Shown here one piece after another: positions 7,862 to 16,657 of a stretch of 28,573 nucleotides of DNA. The stretch covers positions 1 through 28,573 of the forward strand of contig CAJUSM010000004.1 of NCBI GenBank assembly GCA_910588935.1. Reading direction: 5' to 3'. Both the position numbers and the translations under genes were made by a program. Each line of letters opens with the position of its first letter. Position 1 is the first letter of the stretch. This stretch comes from an uncultured Oscillospiraceae bacterium. Its GTDB lineage: Bacteria; Bacillota; Clostridia; Oscillospirales; Acutalibacteraceae. A model generated the notes under the pieces. It was not told where the DNA came from. It searched no databases and saw only the letters and a list, made by a program, of their open reading frames with translations.

Positions 7862-7881
7862 CCAGAAAGGATGTGCCCGCC

Positions 7882-10617
7882 ATGAAACCCCTTCGCCTGC
7901 TTCTACAGGCATTTGGCCCATACATATCTCCTGTTGTAATCGACTTTACTCCTTTTGATTCCGCGGGTATTTTCCTAATTACCGGGCCCACCGGCGGCGG
8001 AAAAACTTCTTTGCTGGACGCCATCAGCTTTGCTCTTTTCTGTAAGGCTACCGGCGGGCACCGGGAGTTTGCCGATATGCGCTGTATGCGCGCGCCTCAA
8101 GATTTACCCACCTTGGTAGAACTGGATTTCTCCCTAAACGAGAAGAGCTACCGCTTTCGCCGCAGCCAATTTCACAAGGTGAACCGCCGCACAAAAAACG
8201 TCGAGCTCCACGAGAGTCATGAGTGCTTTTTGCTGGAAGAAGAGGGGCCTGTCCTTTTGGAACACGGCAGCGCTTCCGCTGTTACCCGGCAGGCCGAGGC
8301 ACTGCTGCACCTGAACTACAGACAGTTTGCCCAAGTGATTGTTTTACCTCAGGGGGACTTTCTCCGCCTTCTTCGGGCGAACTCCAAGGAAAAAGGGGAA
8401 ATCCTGCGAACCCTATTTTCCGCCCAAATCTGGGAGCGGCTGCGGGAACGGTTTCACCAGCGGGAAAAGGCACTGGAGCTGGAGATTCGGGATACTGCCA
8501 ATATGCGCGATACCCTGCTCCGCCAAGAGGGGGCGGATACTGTGCAGGCACTAGAGAGCTCTGTAAAAGCCCAAAATAACCTGGCGGAACAGTTGGCCAA
8601 GGAGCAGGAAGAGGGAAAAAAAGCCTTGGCTGCCGCGGATTCGCTTGTAAAATCGGCAGTAGAATGGGACCGGCTGAGCAAGGCTGCCTCTTCTGCCAAG
8701 TTCCAGCTGGACCAGGCCAACATACGGGCTGCCCAGGCTCAGGCAGCAATCCCCCAGGCTGAAGAAAAACGGACCCAGGCAGAGCGGCTGCAAAAAGAGG
8801 CGGTTGCCGCTGCCCAGGACCAGGAACGGCTAACTGGGCAGCTGAATGCCCTAAAAAGCGCCCAAGAGACCGAGAAAAAAGCTGGGCAGATTCGGAAAAC
8901 CCAAGAGGCCAAACAAAGAGAACTACGGCTTTTGCAGGAGCAGCAAAAACAGCTAGGCGAACGCATTGCCTCTGGCCTCACATATGAAAAGCATTGCCAG
9001 GAGGAAAGCGCCCGCTTGCCAGAACTCATGGAAAAGCGGCAGCAGCTGGAAAAGCGCTTGGCCTCCCTGGACGAGCTGGAAAAACGCCGGAAGGAGGCGG
9101 AAGCTGGGGAAAAGGCCCTGCAGGCTGGCCGTTCCAGGGAAAAATCTTGTAGGCTAGACGCCGAAAGCCTGGCCCTGCGTTTGGCTGGGCAGGAGGAAAT
9201 GCTCCGGCGAAATGCGGCTTTGGGCCTTGCGGGCTCTTTGCGGGAAGGAGAACCCTGTCCAGTCTGTGGCTCGATACACCACCCCTCCCCCGCCCACCAA
9301 GCCGGGGAAGGGCTGCTGCCACCGCAAGAACTGGAAGCCCTGCGCTCTAGGGAGCGCCAAGCCCGGGACCAGTTGGCAGAAGCCACTGCCCTTGCCGCCT
9401 CCTATGAAGAGGATCTTGCCCGGGCCAAAGCCCGGCTAGAGGAGCTTGGTCCTCAGGAGCAAGAGAAAGAAACCAGGCAGGCAATAGAAATGGCTTGCCA
9501 AAAACTGAAGGAACAGGTGGAGCACGCCCGAAAAATGGCCGGCAATCTGGGTAAGGCCAGAGAAAAGCTGGCTGTTCTCACTCAGGAAAAAGAATCCGCG
9601 GCAGCTCAGGAGACAGCTTTTCGGACGGAAATATCCGGTATAGAGGCCCAGGCCAGGGAGCTGGAACGCTTGGCTAAGGAGGCAAGGGCTGCCTTAGGGG
9701 GCAGCGATCCCCAGGCACTGGAACATTCTATTCGAGAACAAGAGAAGAAAAGCCGCTTATGTACCCAGCAGGCCGCACACCTGCGGGAAGAAGCGGAGGG
9801 CGCCCGGCAAGAACTGGCCAAAGCCAAAGAAGCCCTGGCCTTAGCCCTGGAATCCTCAGAAAAGGCCAGCAAAGCCTTGGAGGCAGTTCAGGCAGACTGG
9901 CCCCAGCCGCCGGATTTGAACACCCTGGAAAGGTCCGCGGAAGAGCTGCGGGAGAGGGGGCTAAGGGTTTCCAGGCAGTTAGGAGAGGTACATAGCCGTC
10001 TGCGCTCCCAAAGGGCGGCTCTAGGCTCCGTACAGGAGCTATGCCGGAAACTAGAGGAGTTAGACCAGCAGTTTGGCCGCACGGCACGGCTAAGCCAGGG
10101 TCTTAGCGGAAACAACCTCTACCATACGCCCATTCTTCAGTATGCCCTCAGCGTAACTCTGGATGAGGTTTTAGTCAGTGCCAACCAGTTCTTCTCCCGG
10201 CTAAGCCGGGGCCGCTACGCCCTGCGCCGGGTAGCCGGGCCAAAAACCGGCCGGAGCTTAGGGGGGCTGGATATTGAGGTAATGGACGGCGCCTCCATGC
10301 TGCCCCGGTCCATTGAGACGCTTTCTGGCGGCGAACAGTTTTTGGCCTCTCTCTCTCTGGCCTTTGGACTTTCCGATGTTGTGCAGAGCCATTCTGGGGC
10401 CGTTGGTCTGGACTCTATTTTTATTGACGAGGGCTTTGGCTCTCTGGACGGGGAAAGCCTGGACCAGGCCATGCAGGCCTTGGCCCTGCTGCGGACCGGT
10501 GGACGGATGATCGGGATCATCTCCCATGTACAGGAGCTGCAGAACCGAATTGGCAACCGGATTCAGGTTTCCCAAAACGCCCAGGGGGGCGCTAGGGCTC
10601 AGGCAGTGGAATTGTAA
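7882..10617 (+). CDS. sbcC: SbcC-type SMC-like nuclease subunit (Rad50 homologue)
   Basis: ATPase and coiled-coil subunit of the SbcCD complex, which opens hairpin DNA and trims protein-blocked ends. The 911-aa protein starts FGPY, with Walker A GPTGGGKT at 35-42 and a Q-loop segment (VLPQGDF) near 155. Two long charged coiled-coil arms flank a zinc hook CPVC (Cys459 and Cys462). At the C-terminal end are the ABC signature SGGEQ (815-819) and the Walker B/D-loop region FIDEGFGSLD. ATG 7882 is chosen over an in-frame ATG 42 bases upstream because MKPLRLLLQAFGPY is the usual N-terminus and AAAGGA precedes it by about ten bases. Its nuclease partner SbcD is not in the window, although the two are commonly adjacent. 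Confidence 0.94.
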   Translation: MKPLRLLLQAFGPYISPVVIDFTPFDSAGIFLITGPTGGGKTSLLDAISFALFCKATGGHREFADMRCMRAPQDLPTLVELDFSLNEKSYRFRRSQFHKVNRRTKNVELHESHECFLLEEEGPVLLEHGSASAVTRQAEALLHLNYRQFAQVIVLPQGDFLRLLRANSKEKGEILRTLFSAQIWERLRERFHQREKALELEIRDTANMRDTLLRQEGADTVQALESSVKAQNNLAEQLAKEQEEGKKALAAADSLVKSAVEWDRLSKAASSAKFQLDQANIRAAQAQAAIPQAEEKRTQAERLQKEAVAAAQDQERLTGQLNALKSAQETEKKAGQIRKTQEAKQRELRLLQEQQKQLGERIASGLTYEKHCQEESARLPELMEKRQQLEKRLASLDELEKRRKEAEAGEKALQAGRSREKSCRLDAESLALRLAGQEEMLRRNAALGLAGSLREGEPCPVCGSIHHPSPAHQAGEGLLPPQELEALRSRERQARDQLAEATALAASYEEDLARAKARLEELGPQEQEKETRQAIEMACQKLKEQVEHARKMAGNLGKAREKLAVLTQEKESAAAQETAFRTEISGIEAQARELERLAKEARAALGGSDPQALEHSIREQEKKSRLCTQQAAHLREEAEGARQELAKAKEALALALESSEKASKALEAVQADWPQPPDLNTLERSAEELRERGLRVSRQLGEVHSRLRSQRAALGSVQELCRKLEELDQQFGRTARLSQGLSGNNLYHTPILQYALSVTLDEVLVSANQFFSRLSRGRYALRRVAGPKTGRSLGGLDIEVMDGASMLPRSIETLSGGEQFLASLSLAFGLSDVVQSHSGAVGLDSIFIDEGFGSLDGESLDQAMQALALLRTGGRMIGIISHVQELQNRIGNRIQVSQNAQGGARAQAVEL

Positions 10618-10652
10618 AAAAAGACCCGGTTTCAATACCGGGTCCTTTTTTT
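10615..10652. terminator. Bidirectional terminator between sbcC and the glycosyltransferase
   Basis: GACCCGGT (10623-10630) and ACCGGGTC (10637-10644) form a perfect 8-bp stem with loop TTCAAT. A T-run follows on the plus strand and an A-run precedes it, so both convergent genes can end here. Confidence 0.9.
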
Positions 10653-10665
10653 GGTCTTTTTTCCT

Positions 10666-11913
10666 CTATCTGCGTCCGTCCAGCTCTCCAATGCTTACCG
10701 CTACTGTGTGCCGGATAGGTTTCCACTCTACCGCGCCGCTCATGGCCACCATCAGCGACGCCATAAAGCTGGCCATAAAGAAGGGGTAGGTCAGACTGAA
10801 TAACAGCTTTCTCCGGGTGGTACTGGGAATCAGCCGCCACTCTGTTGCCAAGATCATCAGCCCGGTGAAGAATAGGAACACATAGGTTCCCGCCAAGGCC
10901 AGTAGGGCGCTGAGAATTACTGGCCCGGTTTCCAGCTGAGGGCTTGCCAGCCCTACGGCAAACATAATGGTATTCATTACAAAGCTAATGCCCATCAGCA
11001 CCCCGCACATGGGGGTAATAATCAGGTCGTAGCAGGCAAAGTTGCCCAGCATGGTCCGCATAATTCTGCCGCCGCTTTTGCCCAAAACCTGCATCAGCCC
11101 CCGCATCCACCTAGCCCGCTGCTCTACCGACTGGCGGAAACCTGTAGGCTGCTCGTCATACAGAACAGCAGAGTGGCAATAGGCAATTTTCTCTCCCCGG
11201 CACAGCAGGTCCAGGGTGAACTCCAAATCTTCGGTCAGGGCAAAATAGTTCCAGCCCCCCAGCTTTTCCAGCAGCTGGGCAGAAAATAAAAAGCCCGTGC
11301 CAGAAACCGCGCAGCTGGTGCCCAGAAAATCCCTGGGGCGGTTTAGGTATTCTGATTCTCTAAGAAAGTACAGTCCATAGCCAGCAGAAATCCAGTTGTC
11401 ACCGTAATTTTTGGCGTTCCGGTATCCGGTTACCACCGGGCAGCCATTAGAGAACACCTTGTTCATTTCAGCAATATACTGAGAGCTCAGCAGGTTGTCG
11501 GCATCAAACACAAAGAAACCATCATAGGCTTTATCCCCATGGTCCTGAGAAATTTTGCCTAAAAGAAAATTCAAGGCATAGCCCTTGCCTACCTGCAGCT
11601 TATTCTGCCGCTTATATACAACCGCCCCATGCTGGGCGGCAACCAGGGCGGTATTGTCTGTACAGTTATCGGCTACCACATAGATATCCACCAGCTCTGC
11701 CGGATACTTTTGGGCCTTTATGCTGTCAATCAGCTGGCCAATCACAGCCGACTCGTTTCTAGCCGCAATAAGCACTGCATAGCGGCAAAGGGAGCGGGCG
11801 GTAAACTGCCGGCCCTTGCCCCGCAGGCGCAGCAGGGTATAAACCGCCTGGTAGCAGCAGCTTAGCCCCATAATTACTGCGATAATTATATTGATGTATG
11901 TTAGGGTTTTCAT
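10666..11913 (-). CDS. Membrane glycosyltransferase family 2
   Basis: A 415-aa processive-type glycosyltransferase. One N-terminal membrane segment (about 4-26) is followed by a cytoplasmic GT-A domain with ADNCTDNT (81-88), the metal-binding DAD (137-139), GTGFLF (205-210), the TED base motif (227-229) and QRARW (265-269). Three further hydrophobic segments follow (about 294-325, 333-357 and 372-394). This layout is that of BcsA/NodC/poly-GlcNAc-like synthases, so it probably makes or exports a cell-surface polysaccharide or glycolipid; donor and product cannot be read from the sequence. The ATG has AAAGGATG at a suitable distance. It appears monocistronic, between two terminators, with no deacetylase or export partner beside it. 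Confidence 0.88.
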   Translation of the reverse strand: MKTLTYINIIIAVIMGLSCCYQAVYTLLRLRGKGRQFTARSLCRYAVLIAARNESAVIGQLIDSIKAQKYPAELVDIYVVADNCTDNTALVAAQHGAVVYKRQNKLQVGKGYALNFLLGKISQDHGDKAYDGFFVFDADNLLSSQYIAEMNKVFSNGCPVVTGYRNAKNYGDNWISAGYGLYFLRESEYLNRPRDFLGTSCAVSGTGFLFSAQLLEKLGGWNYFALTEDLEFTLDLLCRGEKIAYCHSAVLYDEQPTGFRQSVEQRARWMRGLMQVLGKSGGRIMRTMLGNFACYDLIITPMCGVLMGISFVMNTIMFAVGLASPQLETGPVILSALLALAGTYVFLFFTGLMILATEWRLIPSTTRRKLLFSLTYPFFMASFMASLMVAMSGAVEWKPIRHTVAVSIGELDGRR

Positions 11914-11969
11914 GGGTTCAACATCCTTTCCCGGGTAAGAGCAGGCATAATATTCCCCGCCCTCTTCCT

Positions 11970-12032
11970 TTTATAAAGGATAATATGAACAGATTAAGTA
12001 CAACGCGATGATTTTCTTACGAAATTCTTACG
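11970..12032 (-). promoter_or_regulatory. 11-bp-spaced direct repeat upstream of the glycosyltransferase
   Basis: TTCTTACG occurs twice in tandem, at 12014-12021 and 12025-12032, exactly 11 bp apart; read toward the gene it is CGTAAGAA twice. OmpR/PhoB-type response regulators bind direct repeats of about this period. About 40 bp nearer the gene is a TATAAA-like -10 (11970-11975) with a poor -35, as expected of an activator-dependent promoter. No such regulator is encoded in the window. Confidence 0.35.
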
Positions 12033-12102
12033 GAGGTTGTGAGAACTGGGGAAAAAGGGAGAAAGAAGAGTGGCTCGTCCAAATCGCGCCGCTTCTCTGG
12101 CA

Positions 12103-12142
12103 GGCAACAAACAAAAGAATCCAGGGGTAAGCCCCTGGATTC
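12103..12142 (-). terminator. Terminator of the sigma/DUF4179-like operon
   Basis: GAATCCAGGGG (12117-12127) and CCCCTGGATTC (12132-12142) form a perfect 11-bp stem with a 4-base loop; on the minus strand it is followed by TTTTGTTTGTTG. It lies 39 bases beyond the stop of the large gene. Confidence 0.88.
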
Positions 12143-12181
12143 CATACCGCTTTCTACCATTGGCTGAGGATTGCGCCCCCC

Positions 12182-15100
12182 CTAACCCGGCGCATCCCCC
12201 AAGTACGCAATCTGGCGGAAAGAGAGCTCTTCATTGCCCAGCTTTAGGGCTGTGAACTTCATGGGAATACAGCTTTCCTGGCACACTGGGTTCAGGAACA
12301 CCGTACCCAGCTCTGCCCCATTGATATGATCATAATACGGCTTCGAAAAGGTAATTTCCTCGTCCCCACAAACCAGCACCAGCTTCTCTAACTCCTTGGC
12401 CTCCTCCATCTGCCAGTAACCCCGCAGCTGGACTTGGTGGGGCTCTATGGTAATGGTGTCTATGGTGTGGCCGTCCAGCTCCACCGGCCCGTAGGTGGCC
12501 AGATAAGCCGGGATATTCCATGTGTCGTTCACATTGAAACAGGCCAGCCGGTCTTTTCCTTTGAATTCCTCTGGCAGGGGGAAGCTCCAGTTGGAGGATG
12601 ACATGGTGCTGGGATCGTCCCCTTTCCCCTCCCAGATGAGCAAGTAGGGAGAATCGGGGGTCAGATCAAAGCCCAGCTGTTCTGCCTGTTCCGTGATATC
12701 AAAGCACACGCCGAAATGAGTGAGCAGGGCGGGCTGGCCGGAATCCTCCGCAATGCCGCTGTGGTGTACGCCGGTAAGTTGGATGCTGTCCTCAAACAGC
12801 TCCACCTGGTCAATGGTCAGGCCGTCGGCCCCATAACGAATATCGTGATAAACCGCTAGGGGGTTTTCCCCTGCCCGGTCCTTGGGCTTCGCGCCCTCCA
12901 GAGACACCTCCTGGCCGTTGACCGTCAGGGCCAGAATTGCCTTCCCGCCGCAGTACTGCTCGGGGAGATGGAAGCTGTAGTTGGCCTCCACCGCTCCCCC
13001 GGCAGGGCTGAAGTCTCCAATCCACCACAACTCCTGATCTTCCTGCTCCTTTGTGGTATCCCACACCAAATATTTCTGCTGATTCTCCTGAAGCTTCACC
13101 CCCAGCTGCTCCAGTTCTTTCCCCTTTACGCCCTTCACTTCAATGGAATTGGGGTAAAGCAGAATAGAACCGATGGTGGTTTCCCCGGCCGTCAGGGACC
13201 CATAGCTGGCATTGGGCTCCTTGGCCCGGTCCTTAGAGGGCAGAGGCTGATTCAGGATATCGGGACTCAGGGCGGCAGAGACCTTTGTGCCCTTCAGGGC
13301 CGCCTCCTGGCCGCCTACCCGGATGGCGGTGAGCTTGTCGGCTCGGAGAGGGGTATCCTCTGTATAGAAAGAAACATTCATCAAATCCCCGTCAGAGCTG
13401 GCGGCGTCCCCCCGCTTAAGCAGGTAGGTTTTGTCCCCGGCCACCAGCTCCAGCTCCTGGAGGTCCATGGGGGCTTTTGTGTGGAGCACCGCCCCCTGGG
13501 CGTTGGCCTCCATGCTGGCGATGTCCAGCCCGCCCACCTGGACCGGCTGGAAGGCCCACTGGTGCAGGGGCACTTCCTCCCCGTTGACGATCATGGTTAC
13601 CAGGCTGTCCGCGTCCAGCTTGTGGTCCACGGGGAAAGTCCAGCACACCGAGTCCAGCTGGTCCCGGTACCGATTCAGCCGCTCCTTTGTGTTCATATCC
13701 TGGGCGTCCTCAGGACAGCCACCCCAAGCGCCCACATACTCTGTCCAGTCGTCCCCGGTCAGGTCGATCTGGAAGACCACGCCGCTCCGGTCAGTGAGAG
13801 CAAAGGTTTTCAGGGTCTCCCCCTGGTAATAGGGGTCGCAGTCGTAAATGCTGATTTTGTCCTCCTCAATGAGCAGCGTTCCGAAGCGCAGGCCGGAGGA
13901 GCGAAGATTTTCAAACTTGCCCAAGGGCTCAAAGGGCTCCTGCTCCCAGGGGCTGCCAATGGGGATTTCTTTTCCGTCAATCACAATGGCGGCAACGGTT
14001 CTGGGGTCGATGGGCTGGTCGTTTACCGTGAATTTCAGGCTGACGCTTTCCTTATGCACCTCTTTTTTCCGGTCCTTGGTTTCGTCCTGATAGGCCACCA
14101 GGTACTCGTCCAGATGTCCCTCCAGGTTGTACAGCAGGCTGCTCCCCCCGGCCAGGCGGAACTCCACCTGCCGGATGGCCTTAGCCTCCTCCAGGGGGAT
14201 CCCGTCTGAGAGCTGCAGGGCCCAGGGCCAGGCCTCCAGGGCCTGGAAATCGGAATTTTCTAGGAAATACACGGCCTTTTGCTTGCCCTCCATCTCTTCC
14301 CGGGTGATGGGGGTCAGGGGGACCTCCTTGCCGTCGATTCTTATGGCGGTGAGCTTGGAAAGGTCCGCGGGCTCTCCTTTGGCAAAGAAGGTAGAGGAGG
14401 CGGCGGAATAGTTGTTGTAGGGCCAGGCATCCCCGGCCGTCCCGCCAAAGGAGCTGCTATTGCCGGTGTTTTCGCTCAGGAGGGCGTTGCCGTAGGCGGC
14501 GTTCTCCTGGTACCGGAAGGGAACAGCTTTCCCCCCGCAGACCAGCTCCAGGCTGCGCACCTTGCCGATGCCCCCGTACCTTTCGTGCTGAGGGCCGGCA
14601 ACCACCACGCCCAGTGGGGTGGCAGCAATCCAGTCCACCTTCATGTCCCCGATCTCTACAGAATCGTAGTAATTGGTGCCCCCGGGCAGGGAATCCCCCA
14701 GGGATATGGTGGCGGATAAATCCGCCTCAACATAAGTGTTGGTCATCCAGCGGACAAAGAAATCGTAATCGTCCAGCTCATCGGGAGAGACCTGGAACCG
14801 GGTTTCCCAGTAGCCATTCCCCCCCAGGACCACCTTGTCCTTCACGTCCCCGGACTCGCCCAAGGCGAAGCCCAGGTTTGTGTTGCGCTGGTTGCCCACC
14901 AGAAGCAGGGCGTCCACGCTCCGCCACCCCAGCTGCCCGGAATTGGTATCCCGCTGAATCTGCCGGGAAATCTTCCTGCCCTGGCCGGCGGGGACGCAGA
15001 CCACCTCCACGTCCGTGCCCGGCATCTGCCAGCCGCTTTTCAGTTGGATCGTGAGCTGGTCGTCGATAAAGCCCACGGCGGAAAGGGAGAGGTCGGCGGG

Positions 15101-16012
15101 GTCGGTCATGGGAAGCTCCTGGAGCTCTCCTGGCTTGAGCACCACCGGATCGCCGTTTTCATCCAGATAGCTGTCCAGGGAGAGGCCCATGCCGGTATAG
15201 AGCAGGCCGTTTTCCTCTCTCGCCGGGGTCAAGGCCTTGTCAATCTCCACAATATCCGTCTCGCCGAAGGTATGGTTATTGTCGTAATACAGCTCGATGG
15301 GCAAGGTCTCCTGGGTAAACTGGTTTTCGTCCAGGTCCAGGGGAGCATAGGCGCACTCCTCCTGGAGAACATTAAGACCCTCCAGGCTAAACTGCACCTT
15401 CGCTCCCTCCATAGGGAACTCCTCCTCGCCCAGGTCCATAATATCTGCCCGGCAGGTGGCGGTCTGGGTGTCCTCATCGTAATCTAGCACATAGAAGGCG
15501 GGTACATTTCCCCCGCTCCAGACGCCTTTGTTCTTATTGATTGTTATCTCGATCATCTGGTACATCTGGCCGGCCAGGCGATTTTGGCCGGCGGTGTCCC
15601 GCAGGGTGTAGTAAAGGCTCAGGCAGCGCTGGCTGGACTGGTAGCCGAGGAAATTCAGCTCCAGGCCGTTCTTTTCCTGGGTGGCGGAAAGAGGGGTGAG
15701 CTGGCCGGAGTTCAGAACAGCAAGGGCCTGCTCGTTGAAATCGTCCTCTTCCTCCTGGGCCCCAAAGGCCTGGGTGAGCAAAGCGTCAGGGCCAAAGAGG
15801 AATCCCCGAACCATAGGGGTAAAGCCAATGGCCACCACCAGCAGGCACACCGCCAGCGCCCCAGTAAGAATGGCTGCTGTACGGGACTTAGCCCGGAGCT
15901 GAGGCCTGGCGCCCCCCTCCCGGTAAGCCCCCATATTTTTCACCATCTCAGATTGGAGCCATTTGTCAGGGGAAAGCTTCTGATTCATGTTTTTATATGT
16001 TTTTCTAAACAT
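12182..16012 (-). CDS. Very large single-pass membrane protein, DUF4179-like sigma partner with repeated extracellular modules
   Basis: A 1276-aa protein cotranscribed with, and overlapping by 8 bases, the ECF sigma gene; GGAGGAG precedes its ATG. Residues 1-45 are cytoplasmic and basic, 46-66 form one membrane helix, and the remaining 1200 residues should lie outside. Gene order and topology fit the DUF4179/DUF5643 class of putative anti-sigma proteins, usually about 350-500 aa; here the outer part is greatly extended. A motif of the type LTAIRIDGKEVPL recurs at 554-566, 673-685, 804-816, 894-906, 1026-1038 and 1253-1265. A second motif, LELVCGGK-like, precedes three of these (484-500, 851-867, 1207-1224). 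No zinc-binding anti-sigma motif is seen. The likely role is to hold the sigma factor and sense an envelope signal; this is inferred from context. Confidence 0.75.
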   Translation of the reverse strand: MFRKTYKNMNQKLSPDKWLQSEMVKNMGAYREGGARPQLRAKSRTAAILTGALAVCLLVVAIGFTPMVRGFLFGPDALLTQAFGAQEEEDDFNEQALAVLNSGQLTPLSATQEKNGLELNFLGYQSSQRCLSLYYTLRDTAGQNRLAGQMYQMIEITINKNKGVWSGGNVPAFYVLDYDEDTQTATCRADIMDLGEEEFPMEGAKVQFSLEGLNVLQEECAYAPLDLDENQFTQETLPIELYYDNNHTFGETDIVEIDKALTPAREENGLLYTGMGLSLDSYLDENGDPVVLKPGELQELPMTDPADLSLSAVGFIDDQLTIQLKSGWQMPGTDVEVVCVPAGQGRKISRQIQRDTNSGQLGWRSVDALLLVGNQRNTNLGFALGESGDVKDKVVLGGNGYWETRFQVSPDELDDYDFFVRWMTNTYVEADLSATISLGDSLPGGTNYYDSVEIGDMKVDWIAATPLGVVVAGPQHERYGGIGKVRSLELVCGGKAVPFRYQENAAYGNALLSENTGNSSSFGGTAGDAWPYNNYSAASSTFFAKGEPADLSKLTAIRIDGKEVPLTPITREEMEGKQKAVYFLENSDFQALEAWPWALQLSDGIPLEEAKAIRQVEFRLAGGSSLLYNLEGHLDEYLVAYQDETKDRKKEVHKESVSLKFTVNDQPIDPRTVAAIVIDGKEIPIGSPWEQEPFEPLGKFENLRSSGLRFGTLLIEEDKISIYDCDPYYQGETLKTFALTDRSGVVFQIDLTGDDWTEYVGAWGGCPEDAQDMNTKERLNRYRDQLDSVCWTFPVDHKLDADSLVTMIVNGEEVPLHQWAFQPVQVGGLDIASMEANAQGAVLHTKAPMDLQELELVAGDKTYLLKRGDAASSDGDLMNVSFYTEDTPLRADKLTAIRVGGQEAALKGTKVSAALSPDILNQPLPSKDRAKEPNASYGSLTAGETTIGSILLYPNSIEVKGVKGKELEQLGVKLQENQQKYLVWDTTKEQEDQELWWIGDFSPAGGAVEANYSFHLPEQYCGGKAILALTVNGQEVSLEGAKPKDRAGENPLAVYHDIRYGADGLTIDQVELFEDSIQLTGVHHSGIAEDSGQPALLTHFGVCFDITEQAEQLGFDLTPDSPYLLIWEGKGDDPSTMSSSNWSFPLPEEFKGKDRLACFNVNDTWNIPAYLATYGPVELDGHTIDTITIEPHQVQLRGYWQMEEAKELEKLVLVCGDEEITFSKPYYDHINGAELGTVFLNPVCQESCIPMKFTALKLGNEELSFRQIAYLGDAPG

Positions 16013-16490
16013 TTTGCAGCTCCTCCTTTGTCAGTAAATCTTTCATCATGGCCCTAGCTCTTGTCAGCCGCTGGCGCACGGCGGCCGGGCTGCAGCCTAC
16101 AATTTTCCCAATCTCCTGGGTGGACATGTCCTCCCAATAAAACAAATGGAGCACAGCCCGGTACTTTTTCGGCAGCTTCAGCAGCTCCTGATGAAGCTCC
16201 CATTCCTCCTGGGCTTGAAAGGGCAAATCCTCCTCTAGGGGCACATGTTTTCTGCGCCAGGGAGAGCGCCAGAGATCCCGGCAACAGTTGAGGGTAACCC
16301 GAAGAAACCAAGCCTTTTCGTGTTCCCGGCTTTCAAACCGGGGAGACCTGTCTACATAGCGGAGAAAGACCTCCTGGAAAATGTCCTCGGCATCGGCACG
16401 GGAGCGCAGCTGGGCAAAGGCCAGCCGGTACACAGAAGGGGCGTATTCGGCCACAATCTCCTCGTCCGATCGGGGCGGCAGCTTACTCAT
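16005..16490 (-). CDS. ECF RNA polymerase sigma factor
   Basis: A 161-aa sigma-70-family protein with only regions 2 and 4. Region 2 covers about 16-76, with YRLAFAQLRSRADAEDIFQEVFLR binding core polymerase and the -10 element. Region 4 covers about 103-155, with a helix-turn-helix around DMSTQEIGKIVGCSPAAVRQRLTRAR that contacts the -35. The ATG follows AAAGGAGGT. It is the first gene of a two-gene operon with the large DUF4179-like protein, which is the normal order for this type of sigma and partner. A candidate ECF-type promoter just upstream suggests autoregulation. Regulon members cannot be named from this window, though the glycosyltransferase nearby is on the same strand downstream. 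Confidence 0.93.
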   Translation of the reverse strand: MSKLPPRSDEEIVAEYAPSVYRLAFAQLRSRADAEDIFQEVFLRYVDRSPRFESREHEKAWFLRVTLNCCRDLWRSPWRRKHVPLEEDLPFQAQEEWELHQELLKLPKKYRAVLHLFYWEDMSTQEIGKIVGCSPAAVRQRLTRARAMMKDLLTKEELQNV

Positions 16491-16510
16491 AGGTATAACC
16501 TCCTTTCACT

Positions 16511-16542
16511 GTATATACGAGCCAGGACAGCAAATTGTGACA
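16511..16542 (-). promoter_or_regulatory. Candidate autoregulated ECF promoter
   Basis: On the minus strand TGTCACA (16542-16536) is followed after 16 bases by CGTATATA (16519-16512), placed about 25 bases before the sigma gene start. A TGTmACA-like -35 and CGTmTA-like -10 resemble promoters of Bacillota ECF sigma factors and do not look like a housekeeping TTGACA/TATAAT pair. Confidence 0.5.
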
Positions 16543-16626
16543 AGGAAAAAATGATTTGTGGGGATAGGAAGCAAGGCGCTGCATGGGCACGGGAGCAAAG
16601 ACTTGGGATTAAGACCTTTGTCCCGC

Positions 16627-16654
16627 AAAAAGAGCACCCCATCTGGGGTGCTCT
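16627..16654 (-). terminator. Terminator of the DUF6106-like gene
   Basis: AGAGCACCCC (16631-16640) and GGGGTGCTCT (16645-16654) form a perfect 10-bp stem with a 4-base loop, starting 4 bases after the stop codon of the minus-strand gene and followed on that strand by TTTT. Confidence 0.92.
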
Positions 16655-16657
16655 CTA

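Noticed and set aside
7882..10617. Whether the sbcC gene is a chromosome-segregation SMC
   Set aside because: Length is 911 aa, the hinge is replaced by a CPVC zinc hook, and the N-terminus and C-terminal motifs are those of SbcC/Rad50.
12968..14209. 413-residue open frame on the plus strand inside the DUF4179-like gene
   Set aside because: It is antisense to a frame with coherent repeats, an RBS and operon context; its translation is compositionally biased with no domain.
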